Source: Ornithinibacter aureus (GTDB taxonomy: Bacteria > Actinomycetota > Actinomycetes > Actinomycetales > Dermatophilaceae). From it: a stretch of 64,000 nucleotides of DNA. The notes beneath the pieces were generated by a model. That model saw only the letters and a list, made by a program, of their open reading frames with translations, ran no database searches and was not told the origin of the DNA. The stretch's first letter is position 1. Every line of letters begins with the position of its first letter. The translations under genes were made by a program, and so were the position numbers. This document shows, one piece after another, positions 8,085 through 17,121 of this stretch. The DNA lies in the NCBI RefSeq assembly GCF_009858245.1, contig NZ_VMSB01000001.1:1-64000 (forward strand). Reading direction: 5' to 3'.

Positions 8085-9677
8085 TCAGTCGACGTAGCGC
8101 GGCGTCCAGACCCGGCCGCTGTCGGTGACCCGCGTGCTCGCGGCGCCGATCATGACCAGGCACCCCATGTCGACGGTCTCGGGGTCGAAATCACCCAGTG
8201 TCGTCACGGTCGACGATTCCTGCTCCCGACCCACGTGCCGCGCGACGACGACGACCCGATCCTCGGGCAGGACCTCCAGCAAGGCCGCCCTGGCCTGCAC
8301 GAGCTGGTCGGGCCGGGAGGCCGAGCGCGGGTTGTAGAACGCCATCGCGAGATCGGCCCGAGCGCAGGCCCGGAGCCGCTCGACGACGACCGACCACGGC
8401 TTGAGCCGGTCGGACAGCGAGATCAGGGCGTGATCCGCGCCCAGGACGGCTCCGGCGAGCGCGGAGGCGGCGTGCGCGGCCGTGACGCCGGGGACGACGT
8501 GGATCGGCACCACGGCATACCGGGCGTCGGTCTCGGCGGCCTCGAACACTGCCGCGGCCATGCCGAAGACGCCGGCATCACCACCCGAGACGACTGCGAC
8601 CTCGTGGCCCGCCAGAGCCAGGTCGAGGGCCTGTCGTCCGCGATCGACCTCGACGGTGTTGCCCGAAGGCAAGCGGGTCAGCCCCTCCCGTTGCGGCACC
8701 CGGGCGACGTAGGGGGCGTAGCCGATGACGTGATCGACACGGGAGAGCACCTCGCTCGCCTCCGGGGTCAACCACGCATCCGGCCCTGGTCCCAGCCCGA
8801 CGACATGGACCGTGCCGAGCGTCACGGCGTCGCCGCTGCCATCGCCACCCGCAGTGGCGGATCGTGATGCGGGAGAACGAGATTCGTCGACTCCGGCGGG
8901 AGCGGCTCCCTCGGCGCGACCGGCCGCGTCGGCACGCAGGTCCTGTCCGGGCACGACGATGAGCGACATGTAGGGCACGGCGGCGGCGTCGACGTCGGCG
9001 AGGGGGAGGACGCGCTGACGTCTGCCCGAGGCCCGCTCGACATAGACGGCTCGCTCCAGCAGGCCCGCCTGACGGACCGCCTCGACGACCCCGGGGAAGG
9101 TCTGGCCCAACTTCATGATGATGGCCGCGTCCGTGTCCGCGAGGCGCCGTGCCAGCTCGGGCACCGGGAGCGTCCCTGGCAGGATCGTCAAGGTGTCCTC
9201 GTGTCGACACAGGCCGGTCGCGACGGCGGCGGTCGCCGCGCTCACCGACGTGACGCCGGGCACGACCTCGGTGGGGTAATGCGGCGAGAGTCGGTCATGG
9301 ACATACATGAAGGACCCGAAGAAGAGGGGGTCGCCGATCGCGAGGACGACGACACTGCGTCCCCTGGCCAGATGGCCCTGCAGTCGGTCGGCGCACTCGT
9401 CATAGAACTCGCCGAGCGCCGTGTAGTAGTCACCCGATTGCTCGGCGAAGTCGGCGGTCACCGGATAGCGCAGCTCCTCCTCGATCACCTCCGGTGACAA
9501 CAGGTCGGCGACGATCGAGCGCGCCATCGACTGCTTGCCCGTGCCGGCGTGGAAGGCGACGACGTCGGCGCTGCGGATCAACTCGGCCGCACGCAGGGTG
9601 ACCAGACCGGGGTCGCCGGGGCCGACGCCGACCCCATAGAGCCGTCCTGCGGCCGATCGGGGCTCGTTGTCGTTCAT
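8085..9677 (-). CDS. cobIJ: Precorrin-2 C20-methyltransferase / precorrin-3B C17-methyltransferase fusion
   Basis: Two tetrapyrrole methylases are joined in one chain of 530 residues. Residues about 12–245 are CobI (YGVGVGPGDPGLVTLRA, FHAGTGKQSMARSI, LAIGDPLFFGSFMYV, PGVTSVSAATA). A Gly/Ala/Ser-rich linker of about 45 residues follows. Residues about 287–530 are CobJ (VHVVGLGPGPDAWLTPEA, VVSGGDAGVFGMAAAV, AFYNPRSASRPDQL). CobI methylates C20 of precorrin-2 and CobJ methylates C17 with ring contraction, two steps on either side of the CobG reaction. The fusion is known in actinobacteria. The start overlaps the cobH stop (ATGA). Confidence 0.95.
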   Translation of the reverse strand: MNDNEPRSAAGRLYGVGVGPGDPGLVTLRAAELIRSADVVAFHAGTGKQSMARSIVADLLSPEVIEEELRYPVTADFAEQSGDYYTALGEFYDECADRLQGHLARGRSVVVLAIGDPLFFGSFMYVHDRLSPHYPTEVVPGVTSVSAATAAVATGLCRHEDTLTILPGTLPVPELARRLADTDAAIIMKLGQTFPGVVEAVRQAGLLERAVYVERASGRRQRVLPLADVDAAAVPYMSLIVVPGQDLRADAAGRAEGAAPAGVDESRSPASRSATAGGDGSGDAVTLGTVHVVGLGPGPDAWLTPEASEVLSRVDHVIGYAPYVARVPQREGLTRLPSGNTVEVDRGRQALDLALAGHEVAVVSGGDAGVFGMAAAVFEAAETDARYAVVPIHVVPGVTAAHAASALAGAVLGADHALISLSDRLKPWSVVVERLRACARADLAMAFYNPRSASRPDQLVQARAALLEVLPEDRVVVVARHVGREQESSTVTTLGDFDPETVDMGCLVMIGAASTRVTDSGRVWTPRYVD

Positions 9678-10342
9678 GCGAGCTCCGACTCGTTGGCCAG
9701 GGCATTGAGGGCCGAGGCGGCCATGGCTGATCCGCCGCGGCGACCGTGCACGACCAGCCAGGGGATCTGACTCCCGTCAGGCAAGCGGTGCTCGGCCAGG
9801 GCCACCTTGGACTCGGCCGATCCGATGAAGCCGACCGGCATCCCGACGATCGCCGCCGGACGTGGCCCACCATCCAGGATCAGCTCCAGCAGGTGGAAGA
9901 GCGCGGTCGGCGCGTTGCCGATGGCGACGACGGCCCCCTCCAGGCGAGGTCCCCACAGCGACACGGCGGCCGCCGCCCGGGTGGTGCCCCACTGTCGGGC
10001 CAGCTCGGGCACCGACTCCTCGCGCAAGGTGCAGATCACGTCGTTGTCGGCGGGCAGGCGGCGCCTGGTCACGCCCGAGGCGAGCATGTGGGAGTCGGTG
10101 AAGATCGGGGCGCCGGCCTCCAGTGCCCCGCGCGCTGTCGCCACCAGGTCGTGGGTGGCCGCGAGGGCCGAGACGATGTCGACGTCACCGGCACCGTGGA
10201 TGATCCGGGTCGCCACAGTGACCAGGTCCGGCGCGAAGTCACGCAAGTCCGCTTCGTCCCGGATCGTGCCGAAGGACCGGCGATAGATCTCGAGCCCGTC
10301 GGTGACGTAGTCGTAGCGACGGGTGGGTGGCACCGGCGTCAT
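9674..10342 (-). CDS. cobH: Precorrin-8X methylmutase
   Basis: CobH moves the methyl group from C11 to C12 of precorrin-8X, giving hydrogenobyrinic acid. The 222-residue protein contains FTDSHMLASGVTRRRLP (with the catalytic His), GNAPTALFHLLELILDG and PVGFIGSAESKVALAEH, all typical of CobH/CbiC. The start was placed at ATG 10342, where homology begins (YDYVTDGLEIYRRSFGTIRDE); it overlaps the cobG stop by four bases. A much longer open frame upstream of this ATG is a shadow of cobG. Confidence 0.95.
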   Translation of the reverse strand: MTPVPPTRRYDYVTDGLEIYRRSFGTIRDEADLRDFAPDLVTVATRIIHGAGDVDIVSALAATHDLVATARGALEAGAPIFTDSHMLASGVTRRRLPADNDVICTLREESVPELARQWGTTRAAAAVSLWGPRLEGAVVAIGNAPTALFHLLELILDGGPRPAAIVGMPVGFIGSAESKVALAEHRLPDGSQIPWLVVHGRRGGSAMAASALNALANESELA

Positions 10343-11436
10343 CGGGCGAGCGCTCCATCGGCAGAGAGGATGTCGTCGACCGAGTGGGGGTCGACGACGA
10401 GGACATGGTCGAGTGTCGGTGCGCCACAGGCGCGTTCGCACCCCACGACGTGGAGCCGCGGCCCGTCCGGGCCCAGGCGAGCGGCGCTCTCCAGGGCCAG
10501 ATCCATCGTCGGGGAGGACGTGCGGGCGCACCAGGGCGCCCCGGTGCACGCCGACAGGCGCGCCCACGGGTCGGACTCCGTGACGGTGAACCCCGCCTCC
10601 TCGAGGTCGGCGGCGAACTCTGCGCCACTGGGGACGACGAGAGAGCGCCACGGGGTGATGACCACGTCGTCGGTGATCGCGACGAGCGCCGAGAGATGGG
10701 TCGCGCGCAGCATCGCGAGCGGAATCCCGGCCACGAGATCCCCGCCCACTGGGCCCGGGGTCAGCGGTGGCGCCGGGTCCACGGGCATCGGCTCCAGCCC
10801 GGCGAAGACGGGCGAGTCCGCGGGCAGGTCACGGATGTTCCAGACGCGGGGACCTTCGCGATGCGTGAGGAAGAGCCGGGCCCTGTCGAGGAGGTGCGCG
10901 ACGGCGTCGTCGCGGGCACACGGCATACCCAGTCCTGCCAACCGGATCACACCGGAGGTGGGCGTCAACGCCTGGTATGCCGCGTCGACCGGTTCGGTGA
11001 GCACCGCGCCCGTCGCGTCGGTGACGGCGAAGAGGAAGCGGCCGGGCAGGTCCGCGAGGAAGGGGTCGGCGCACAGGGCAGCGTCGAGCTCGGCGACAAG
11101 GGGTTGCAGATCGGGAGCGAGAGGGGCCGCGAGAATGTTGCGGGCGCGCTCATGGGAGGGCGAGGGAAGCAGTCCGGTGGCCTCGGCGCGGACCATGACG
11201 TCCTCGGGGAGTGGATCCGGCAGGCCCCGCACTTGGAGGTTCGTGCGTGAGGTGACGGAGAGCAGGGGAGCGCCGTGGTCGGCACCGATGGCGAGCAGGT
11301 CGGCCAGGGTCGACACGCGCACCCGTCCGCCGGGCACCCGCAGCCTGATGATCGCCCCGTCCTGGGCCACGAAGGGCTTGAGCAGACCGGGACAGCGGTC
11401 GGCTCCGAGGCGGGTGCATGTCACGCCCGGGAGCAT
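10339..11436 (-). CDS. cobG: Precorrin-3B synthase
   Basis: CobG is the oxygen-dependent monooxygenase that makes precorrin-3B and is diagnostic for the aerobic pathway. The 365-residue protein belongs to the nitrite/sulfite reductase ferredoxin-like family: TSRTNLQVRGLPD near the N-terminus and two cysteine pairs for the Fe-S cluster, in SACTGAPWCARTSS and VGCERACGAP near the C-terminus. ATG at 11436 (MLPGVTCTRLGADRCPGLLKPF region) was chosen; the upstream in-frame stretch overlaps the divergent cobN riboswitch. First gene of cobG–cobH–cobIJ; no riboswitch is visible in this direction. Confidence 0.9.
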   Translation of the reverse strand: MLPGVTCTRLGADRCPGLLKPFVAQDGAIIRLRVPGGRVRVSTLADLLAIGADHGAPLLSVTSRTNLQVRGLPDPLPEDVMVRAEATGLLPSPSHERARNILAAPLAPDLQPLVAELDAALCADPFLADLPGRFLFAVTDATGAVLTEPVDAAYQALTPTSGVIRLAGLGMPCARDDAVAHLLDRARLFLTHREGPRVWNIRDLPADSPVFAGLEPMPVDPAPPLTPGPVGGDLVAGIPLAMLRATHLSALVAITDDVVITPWRSLVVPSGAEFAADLEEAGFTVTESDPWARLSACTGAPWCARTSSPTMDLALESAARLGPDGPRLHVVGCERACGAPTLDHVLVVDPHSVDDILSADGALAR

Positions 11437-11464
11437 ACGCTCGCGTTCCTCTCGCTCCGCGTCT

Positions 11465-11575
11465 GCCGTAGGCTGCCAAGCGGTCGTCGTCGACGGAACC
11501 CGGTGCAAGACCGGGACGGTCCCGCCACTGTGACGCCCGGGTGACCGGGCGGAGTCAGGAACGTCACGCCGACCT
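11465..11575 (+). promoter_or_regulatory. Cobalamin riboswitch upstream of cobN
   Basis: Contains GGAACCCGGTGCAAGACCGG (about 11496–11515), GCCACTGTGA (11524–11533), a local hairpin CGCCCGGGTGACCGGGCG and the B12 box GGAGTCAGGAACGTC (11551–11565). The cobN start follows about 75 bases later after AAGGGAG. A TAGGCT element at about 11469 may be its promoter −10. The switch lies between the divergent cobG and cobN. Confidence 0.93.
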
Positions 11576-11639
11576 GCTCCGGCCCACCCTGCCGGGCATC
11601 CGTCGACCCGGGGCGCGGACCCCAAGGGAGTTGCACCAG

Positions 11640-14600
11640 ATGCCACGTATTGCCCTGCTGTCCACCAGCGACACCGACCTGCTCAGTGCCCGTGCCTCCG
11701 GCGCGGAGTACGTGTGGGCCAACCCGGCCCGCCCGGGCCACCAGGACATGGGTGCGGCCCTGGAGGGCGCCGACATCGTCGTGGCGCGCATCCTGGGTGG
11801 TCCGCAGGACCTCTGCTCCGGCTTCCGGCGGATCAGCGCGACCGGCACGCCGATGGTCGTCCTGGGTGGTGAGCAAGCGCCCAACGCGGCACTGATGGAG
11901 CTCTCGACCGTGCCGGCCGGCGTGGTCGCGGAGGCGCACCGCTACTTGGCCCAGGGTGGCCCGGACAACCTGCGCAACCTGCATGCCTTCCTGTCCGACA
12001 CCCTGCTCCTCACCGGTGCGGGCTTCGAGCCCCCGGATGAGCTGCCGGCGTGGGGTGTGCTCGATCGCCCCGAGCTCCCGACGCTCGACGATGGAGTGAC
12101 CCGGCCCCGGATCGGTGTGCTCATCTACCGCGCGCAGCAGGCGGCCGGCAACACAGCCTATGCGCACGCGCTGTGCGATGCCATCGACGAGGCCGGAGGC
12201 GTCGGCGTGCCGATCTTTGCCGCCTCCCTGCGCGATGCTCCCGACGACCTCATCGCCCACCTGGGCGCCTTGGACGCGCTCGTGACCACCGTCCTCGCCG
12301 CCGGTGGCACCAAACCGGCGACGGCCAGCGCGGGGGAGGACGACGAGGCGTGGGACGTGCGTGCCCTGGCCGAGCTCGACATCCCGATCTTCCAGGGGCT
12401 GTGCCTCACGTGGAGCCGAGCCGAGTGGGAGGCCTCGGATGACGGGATGTCCCCGCTCGACGTGGCCACGCAGGTCGCGGTGCCCGAGTTCGACGGCCGA
12501 CTCATCACCGTCGCCTTCTCCTTCAAGGAGACCGATGCCGACGGCCTGCCGCACTACGTCGCCGACCTCGAGCGGTGCGCGCGAGTCGCCCGCATCGCCG
12601 TCAACCACGCACGCCTGCGCCACACGCCGCCGCAGCAGCGCAAGATCGCGGTCGTCCTCTCGGCCTACCCGACCAAGCACTCGCGGATCGGCAATGCCGT
12701 CGGTCTCGACACACCCGTCTCCACGGTGCGGCTGTTGCGGGCCATGCGGGACGCCGGTTATGACCTGGGCCCGAACGGCGGTGCGGAGGGCATCCCCGGT
12801 CTGGGGGACCTGCCGCCCGTGGAGGGCGAGGCACCCGACACGACTGCGGGCAACGCCCTCATCCACGGTCTCATCGCGGCCGGCGGCCAGGACCCGGAGT
12901 GGCTCACCCAGGAGCAGGTGACGGACGCCCAGGTGCGCATCCCGGCGGCGACGTATGCTGCGTGGTTCGCGGCGCTGCCCGAGGAGTTGCGCTCAGCGAT
13001 GGTGGAGCACTGGGGCGAGGCCCCGGGTGAGCTCTTCGTCGACCGCTCGCGTGACCCAGAGGGTGAGATCGTCTGTGCGGCCATCCAGTCGGGCAACGTC
13101 GTCCTCCTCGTGCAGCCGCCGCGCGGCTTCGGCGAGAACCCGATCGCGATCTACCACGACCCGGACCTCCCGCTGACCCACCACTATCTCGCGACCTATC
13201 GCTGGATCGAGGAGGAGTTCGGTGCCCACGCGATCGTGCACGTGGGCAAGCACGGCAACCTGGAATGGCTGCCCGGCAAGAACCTCGCCCTGTCGGCGGA
13301 CTGCGGGCCCGATGCGGCTCTGGGGTCGCTTCCGCTGATCTATCCCTTCCTCGTCAACGACCCCGGTGAGGGCACCCAGGCCAAGCGGCGGGCCCACGCG
13401 ACGATCGTGGACCACCTCGTGCCGCCCATGGCACGTGCCGAGTCCTACGGCGACATCGCCCGCCTGGAGCAGTTGCTCGACGAGTACGGCAACGTCTCCG
13501 CGATGGATCCGGCCAAGGCGCCTGCCCTGCAGGGCGAGATCTGGACGCTGCTGCGCGCTGCCAAGATGGACCAGGACCTCGGGCTCGGTGACAATCCCGA
13601 TGACTACGCGTTCGATGAGCTCGTCGGCCAGATCGATTACCACCTGTGCGCGATCAAGGACGTCCAGATCCGTGATGGCCTCCACGTCCTGAGCGAGGCT
13701 CCGACCGGTGAGGGGCTGCTCAACCTGGTCCTGGCGATCCTGCGGGCCGGACAGATCTTCGGTGGACGGTCGGACGGGATCCCGGGGCTGCGCGTGGCGC
13801 TCGGACACGACGAGATCGAGAGTGGCAGCGCCGACACCGACGCCTTCGAGGCGACGGCTCGCGAGCTCGTGGGACGCTGCGCGGATGCCCACTGGGAGGT
13901 CGGCGCGGTCGACGGGATCGTGCTGGAGGTCCTGGGTGAGTCCAATGCGGGGGTGTCCGCATCGCTGACCTTCGCCTGCCGGGAGGTCGTCCCGCGCCTG
14001 CGCGAGACCTCCCGTGAGATCCCGATGGTCCTGCACGCTCTCGACGGTGGCTACGTGCCGGCCGGCCCGTCCGGCTCGCCGCTGCGTGGACTGGTCAACG
14101 TCCTGCCGACCGGGCGCAACTTCTATTCGGTCGACCCCAAGGCGATCCCGTCGCGACTGGCCTATCAGACCGGGTCGGCGATGGCCGCGTCCCTCCTGGA
14201 GCGCTACCGCGAGGAGACGGGCGAGTTGCCGCAGTCGGTGGGGCTGTCCGTGTGGGGGACGTCGGCGATGCGCACCTCCGGCGACGACATCGGCGAGGTG
14301 CTCGCGCTGCTCGGCGTCGTCCCCGTGTGGGACGAGCAGTCCCGCCGCGTCGTCGGACTGGAGCCCTTGTCGTTGGAGGAGCTGGGTCGCCCGCGGATCG
14401 ACGTCACGGTCCGGATCTCGGGCTTCTTCCGGGACGCCTTCCCGCACGTCATCGCCCTGCTCGACGATGCCGTGGCGCTCGTGGCCGGTCTCGACGAGCC
14501 GGACGAGATGAACTTCGTGCGCGCCCACGCGCGCGCCGACGAGGCGGCGCATGGGGACGAGCGTCGCTCTCGCACAAGGATCTTCGGCTCGAAGCCAGGA

Positions 14601-15290
14601 TCCTATGGCGCTGGCATCCTCCAGGTCGTCGAATCGGGCAACTGGCGCAATGACGCCGACCTCGCCGAGGTCTACACCCAGTGGGGCGGCTTCGCCTACG
14701 GTCGGGGGCTGGACGGCATACCGGCTCGAGAGGACATGGAGCGCAACTATCGGCGCATCCAGGTCGCGGCCAAGAACATCGACAACCGCGAGTCCGACAT
14801 CCTCGATTCCGACGACTACTTCCAGTACCACGGCGGCATGGTCGCCACGGTGCGGGCGCTCACCGGCGCCGAGCCCAAGGCCTTCGTCGGTGACTCGACC
14901 TCACCCGATGCCGTCCGCACCCGCACCCTGCAGGAGGAGACGAACCGCATCTTCCGCGCCCGCGTCGTCAACCCGCGGTGGATCAGTGCGATGCAGCGGC
15001 ACGGCTACAAGGGAGCCTTCGAGCTCGCCGCCACGGTCGACTACCTCTTCGGCTTCGACGCGACAGCCGGCGTGATCCCGGACTGGATGTACGAGAAGCT
15101 CGCCCAGGAGTACGTGCTCGATGAGACCAACCAGGCCTTCATGCGACACGCGAACCCCTGGGCCCTGCGCGGCATCGTGGAAAAGCTGTCCGAGGCTGCC
15201 GAGCGTGGTCTCTGGGAGCAGCCGGACCCCGAGGTGATGGCTGCCATGCAGCAGGTCTATCTCGATGTCGAAGGACAGCTGGAGGACTGA
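11640..15290 (+). CDS. cobN: Cobaltochelatase subunit CobN
   Basis: CobN is the large porphyrin-binding subunit that inserts Co2+ into hydrogenobyrinic acid a,c-diamide using ATP, working with the AAA+/VWA partner (here the ChlID-type gene at 752–2877). At 1,216 residues it has full family length. Diagnostic stretches include LSAYPTKHSRIGNAVGLDTP, HVGKHGNLEWLPGKNLALSA, PTGRNFYSVDPKAIPSRLAY and VSGFFRDAFPH-type ISGFFRDAFPHVIALLDDAV. ATG at 11640 was chosen with AAGGGAG upstream; the in-frame upstream extension lies in the riboswitch. About a third of its Tyr codons are TAT, unlike ileS. Confidence 0.96.
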   Translation: MPRIALLSTSDTDLLSARASGAEYVWANPARPGHQDMGAALEGADIVVARILGGPQDLCSGFRRISATGTPMVVLGGEQAPNAALMELSTVPAGVVAEAHRYLAQGGPDNLRNLHAFLSDTLLLTGAGFEPPDELPAWGVLDRPELPTLDDGVTRPRIGVLIYRAQQAAGNTAYAHALCDAIDEAGGVGVPIFAASLRDAPDDLIAHLGALDALVTTVLAAGGTKPATASAGEDDEAWDVRALAELDIPIFQGLCLTWSRAEWEASDDGMSPLDVATQVAVPEFDGRLITVAFSFKETDADGLPHYVADLERCARVARIAVNHARLRHTPPQQRKIAVVLSAYPTKHSRIGNAVGLDTPVSTVRLLRAMRDAGYDLGPNGGAEGIPGLGDLPPVEGEAPDTTAGNALIHGLIAAGGQDPEWLTQEQVTDAQVRIPAATYAAWFAALPEELRSAMVEHWGEAPGELFVDRSRDPEGEIVCAAIQSGNVVLLVQPPRGFGENPIAIYHDPDLPLTHHYLATYRWIEEEFGAHAIVHVGKHGNLEWLPGKNLALSADCGPDAALGSLPLIYPFLVNDPGEGTQAKRRAHATIVDHLVPPMARAESYGDIARLEQLLDEYGNVSAMDPAKAPALQGEIWTLLRAAKMDQDLGLGDNPDDYAFDELVGQIDYHLCAIKDVQIRDGLHVLSEAPTGEGLLNLVLAILRAGQIFGGRSDGIPGLRVALGHDEIESGSADTDAFEATARELVGRCADAHWEVGAVDGIVLEVLGESNAGVSASLTFACREVVPRLRETSREIPMVLHALDGGYVPAGPSGSPLRGLVNVLPTGRNFYSVDPKAIPSRLAYQTGSAMAASLLERYREETGELPQSVGLSVWGTSAMRTSGDDIGEVLALLGVVPVWDEQSRRVVGLEPLSLEELGRPRIDVTVRISGFFRDAFPHVIALLDDAVALVAGLDEPDEMNFVRAHARADEAAHGDERRSRTRIFGSKPGSYGAGILQVVESGNWRNDADLAEVYTQWGGFAYGRGLDGIPAREDMERNYRRIQVAAKNIDNRESDILDSDDYFQYHGGMVATVRALTGAEPKAFVGDSTSPDAVRTRTLQEETNRIFRARVVNPRWISAMQRHGYKGAFELAATVDYLFGFDATAGVIPDWMYEKLAQEYVLDETNQAFMRHANPWALRGIVEKLSEAAERGLWEQPDPEVMAAMQQVYLDVEGQLED

Positions 15291-15291
15291 G

Positions 15292-17061
15292 GTGACCGAG
15301 GGCGCGGAGCAGTCGTGGGCACGGCCGGTGCCGGTCATCGGCGATGCCACGAGTGCTCGGACCCGCCGCGAGGACCCGGCCGGCTGGGCCATGGGTGCTC
15401 CGGTCGTCGAGGCCCTGGAGGCGGTCGTCGGCGCGCGCAGGGACATCCGGCGCTTCCGGCCCGATCCGGTGCCTGACGAGCTGCTCGAGGCCGTGCTCGC
15501 CGCGGGCCATCGGGCGCCGAGCGTCGGTCACTCGCAGCCGTGGCGTTTCATCGTCGTCAGCGACCAGTCCACGCGGGACCGGGCGGCCCATCTCGCCGAC
15601 GCCGCGCGACTGGCCCAGGCCGACCATCTCACCGAGGACCGCGCCGCCCGCCTGCTCGACCTCAAGTTGGAGGGCCTTCGGGAGGCACCCTTGGGCATCG
15701 TGGTGGCCTGTGACCGTCGGACACCGGCGATGGGCGTGCTCGGCAGGGCGACCTTCCCCGATGCCGATCTGTGGTCGTGTGCCACCGCCATCGAGAACAT
15801 GTGGCTCACGGCCCGCGCCCACGGCCTGGGGATGGGGTGGGTCACCCTCTTCGATCCCGCCGACCTGGCCGACCTCTTCGGTCTCCCCGAGGGCGTCGTG
15901 ACGCTCGGGTGGCTCTGCCTGGGCTGGCCCGACGAGCGTCCGCCGGAGCCGGGCCTGCAGCGCGCGGGCTGGTCGACCAAGACCCCACTGGCAGACGTGG
16001 TGCTGCGGGAGCGTTGGAGCGAGGGCGCGCCGGAGCAGCCCATCTCGCACCTGCGCGGCCCTGACGAGCACCTTCTCGTCGCCGCGACCGATGATGCCGA
16101 CGAGCTCCTGGCTCCGCCCGACTCGCTCGGTGTCCTCGACCGTGTGCTCAACCGCGTGGCGGCCCTGGGGGAGCGGGACATCGACGGCGGCACCCTGGTC
16201 CTGGTGGCCGCGGATCATCCGGTGGCCGAGCTGGGCGTGAGTCCGTATGCCGTGTCGGTCACTCGTGAGGTGACCGAGGCCGCCGTGGCGGGCACGTCCA
16301 TGGGCGCCGTGGCCGCGCAGACGGCCGGTCTGGGCCTGCTTGTGGTGGATGCGGGGGTCGACGGTGACGAAGCCGTGGTGGGAGCAGCGGTCGGTGCCCG
16401 GCCCTCTGACCCGCGCGGTGACCTCGAGTCTGCCGATGCCCTGACAGTGTCCGACGTGGATGCCCTCCTCGCCGCGGGTCGAGATGTCGGGCGCCGGGCT
16501 GCGCAGAGCGGTCTGGTCGTGCTCGGCGAGATCGGCGTCGGCAACACGACCGTTGCGGCAGCGCTGGCCTGCGCGCTGACCGGGCTCGACCCGGCAGAGG
16601 CGGTGGGCCTCGGTGCCGGGGCGGACGCGGCCATCCTGGAGCGCAAGCGTGACGTCGTCGCAGCGGCGCTGCTGCGTTGTGGTCCCGCTCTGGCCGGATC
16701 CGAGTCTCCGGCGGACCAGGCTCGTCAGGCCCTGGCCGGTCTCGGTGGTCCCGAGATCGCCGTGCTCACCGGCGTGGTGCTGGGAGCGGTCGAGGCGGGT
16801 GCGCCGGTCGTCCTCGACGGACTGGCCGGTTCCCTCCCCGGGCTGCTCGCCGCCCGGATCGAGCCCGCGGTTCAGGCCCATCTGGTGGCGGGGCAGCGCT
16901 CGCGCGAGCGGGCCCACGCGGCCGTCCTGCGTGCGCTGGGCCTCGAGCCGCTGCTCACCCTCAGGCTGCGCGCAGGTGAGGGTGTCGGAGCGTGTCTCGC
17001 CGCGTCGATGATCCTGCAGGGCCTCCGGATGCGACGACTGGCCGCACGCACGGTGGAGTGA
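15292..17061 (+). CDS. bluB-cobT: 5,6-dimethylbenzimidazole synthase / nicotinate-nucleotide–DMB phosphoribosyltransferase fusion
   Basis: Two lower-ligand enzymes are in one 589-residue chain. Residues about 45–255 are BluB, a flavin-destroying nitroreductase-fold enzyme that makes DMB from FMNH2 and O2 (RRDIRRFRPDPVPDELL, HRAPSVGHSQPWRFIVV, GMGWVTLFDP). Residues about 285–589 are CobT, which activates DMB to alpha-ribazole phosphate (VAADHPVAELGVSPY, VLGEIGVGNTTVAAALACAL, PVVLDGLAGSLPGLLAARI). The start is GTG at 15292, one base after the cobN stop. Coupling synthesis and use of DMB in one protein explains the fusion. The first 40 residues are an unassigned charged lead. Confidence 0.93.
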   Translation: MTEGAEQSWARPVPVIGDATSARTRREDPAGWAMGAPVVEALEAVVGARRDIRRFRPDPVPDELLEAVLAAGHRAPSVGHSQPWRFIVVSDQSTRDRAAHLADAARLAQADHLTEDRAARLLDLKLEGLREAPLGIVVACDRRTPAMGVLGRATFPDADLWSCATAIENMWLTARAHGLGMGWVTLFDPADLADLFGLPEGVVTLGWLCLGWPDERPPEPGLQRAGWSTKTPLADVVLRERWSEGAPEQPISHLRGPDEHLLVAATDDADELLAPPDSLGVLDRVLNRVAALGERDIDGGTLVLVAADHPVAELGVSPYAVSVTREVTEAAVAGTSMGAVAAQTAGLGLLVVDAGVDGDEAVVGAAVGARPSDPRGDLESADALTVSDVDALLAAGRDVGRRAAQSGLVVLGEIGVGNTTVAAALACALTGLDPAEAVGLGAGADAAILERKRDVVAAALLRCGPALAGSESPADQARQALAGLGGPEIAVLTGVVLGAVEAGAPVVLDGLAGSLPGLLAARIEPAVQAHLVAGQRSRERAHAAVLRALGLEPLLTLRLRAGEGVGACLAASMILQGLRMRRLAARTVE

Positions 17062-17121
17062 TCGGTCCTCGGTTCGCGTCGGTTGGCCAGCAAGGACGGG
17101 CTCTGACCGGGGCGTTTGTCG

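Noticed and set aside
8040-8094. Short repeat GTGTCAGTCG before and over the cobIJ stop
   Set aside because: Only two 10-bp copies; too short to call a functional repeat or terminator.
17062-17121. Fourth riboswitch near cobQ/cobF
   Set aside because: No GCCACTG or B12-box motif there or in the 22 bases between cobQ and the phosphatase gene.
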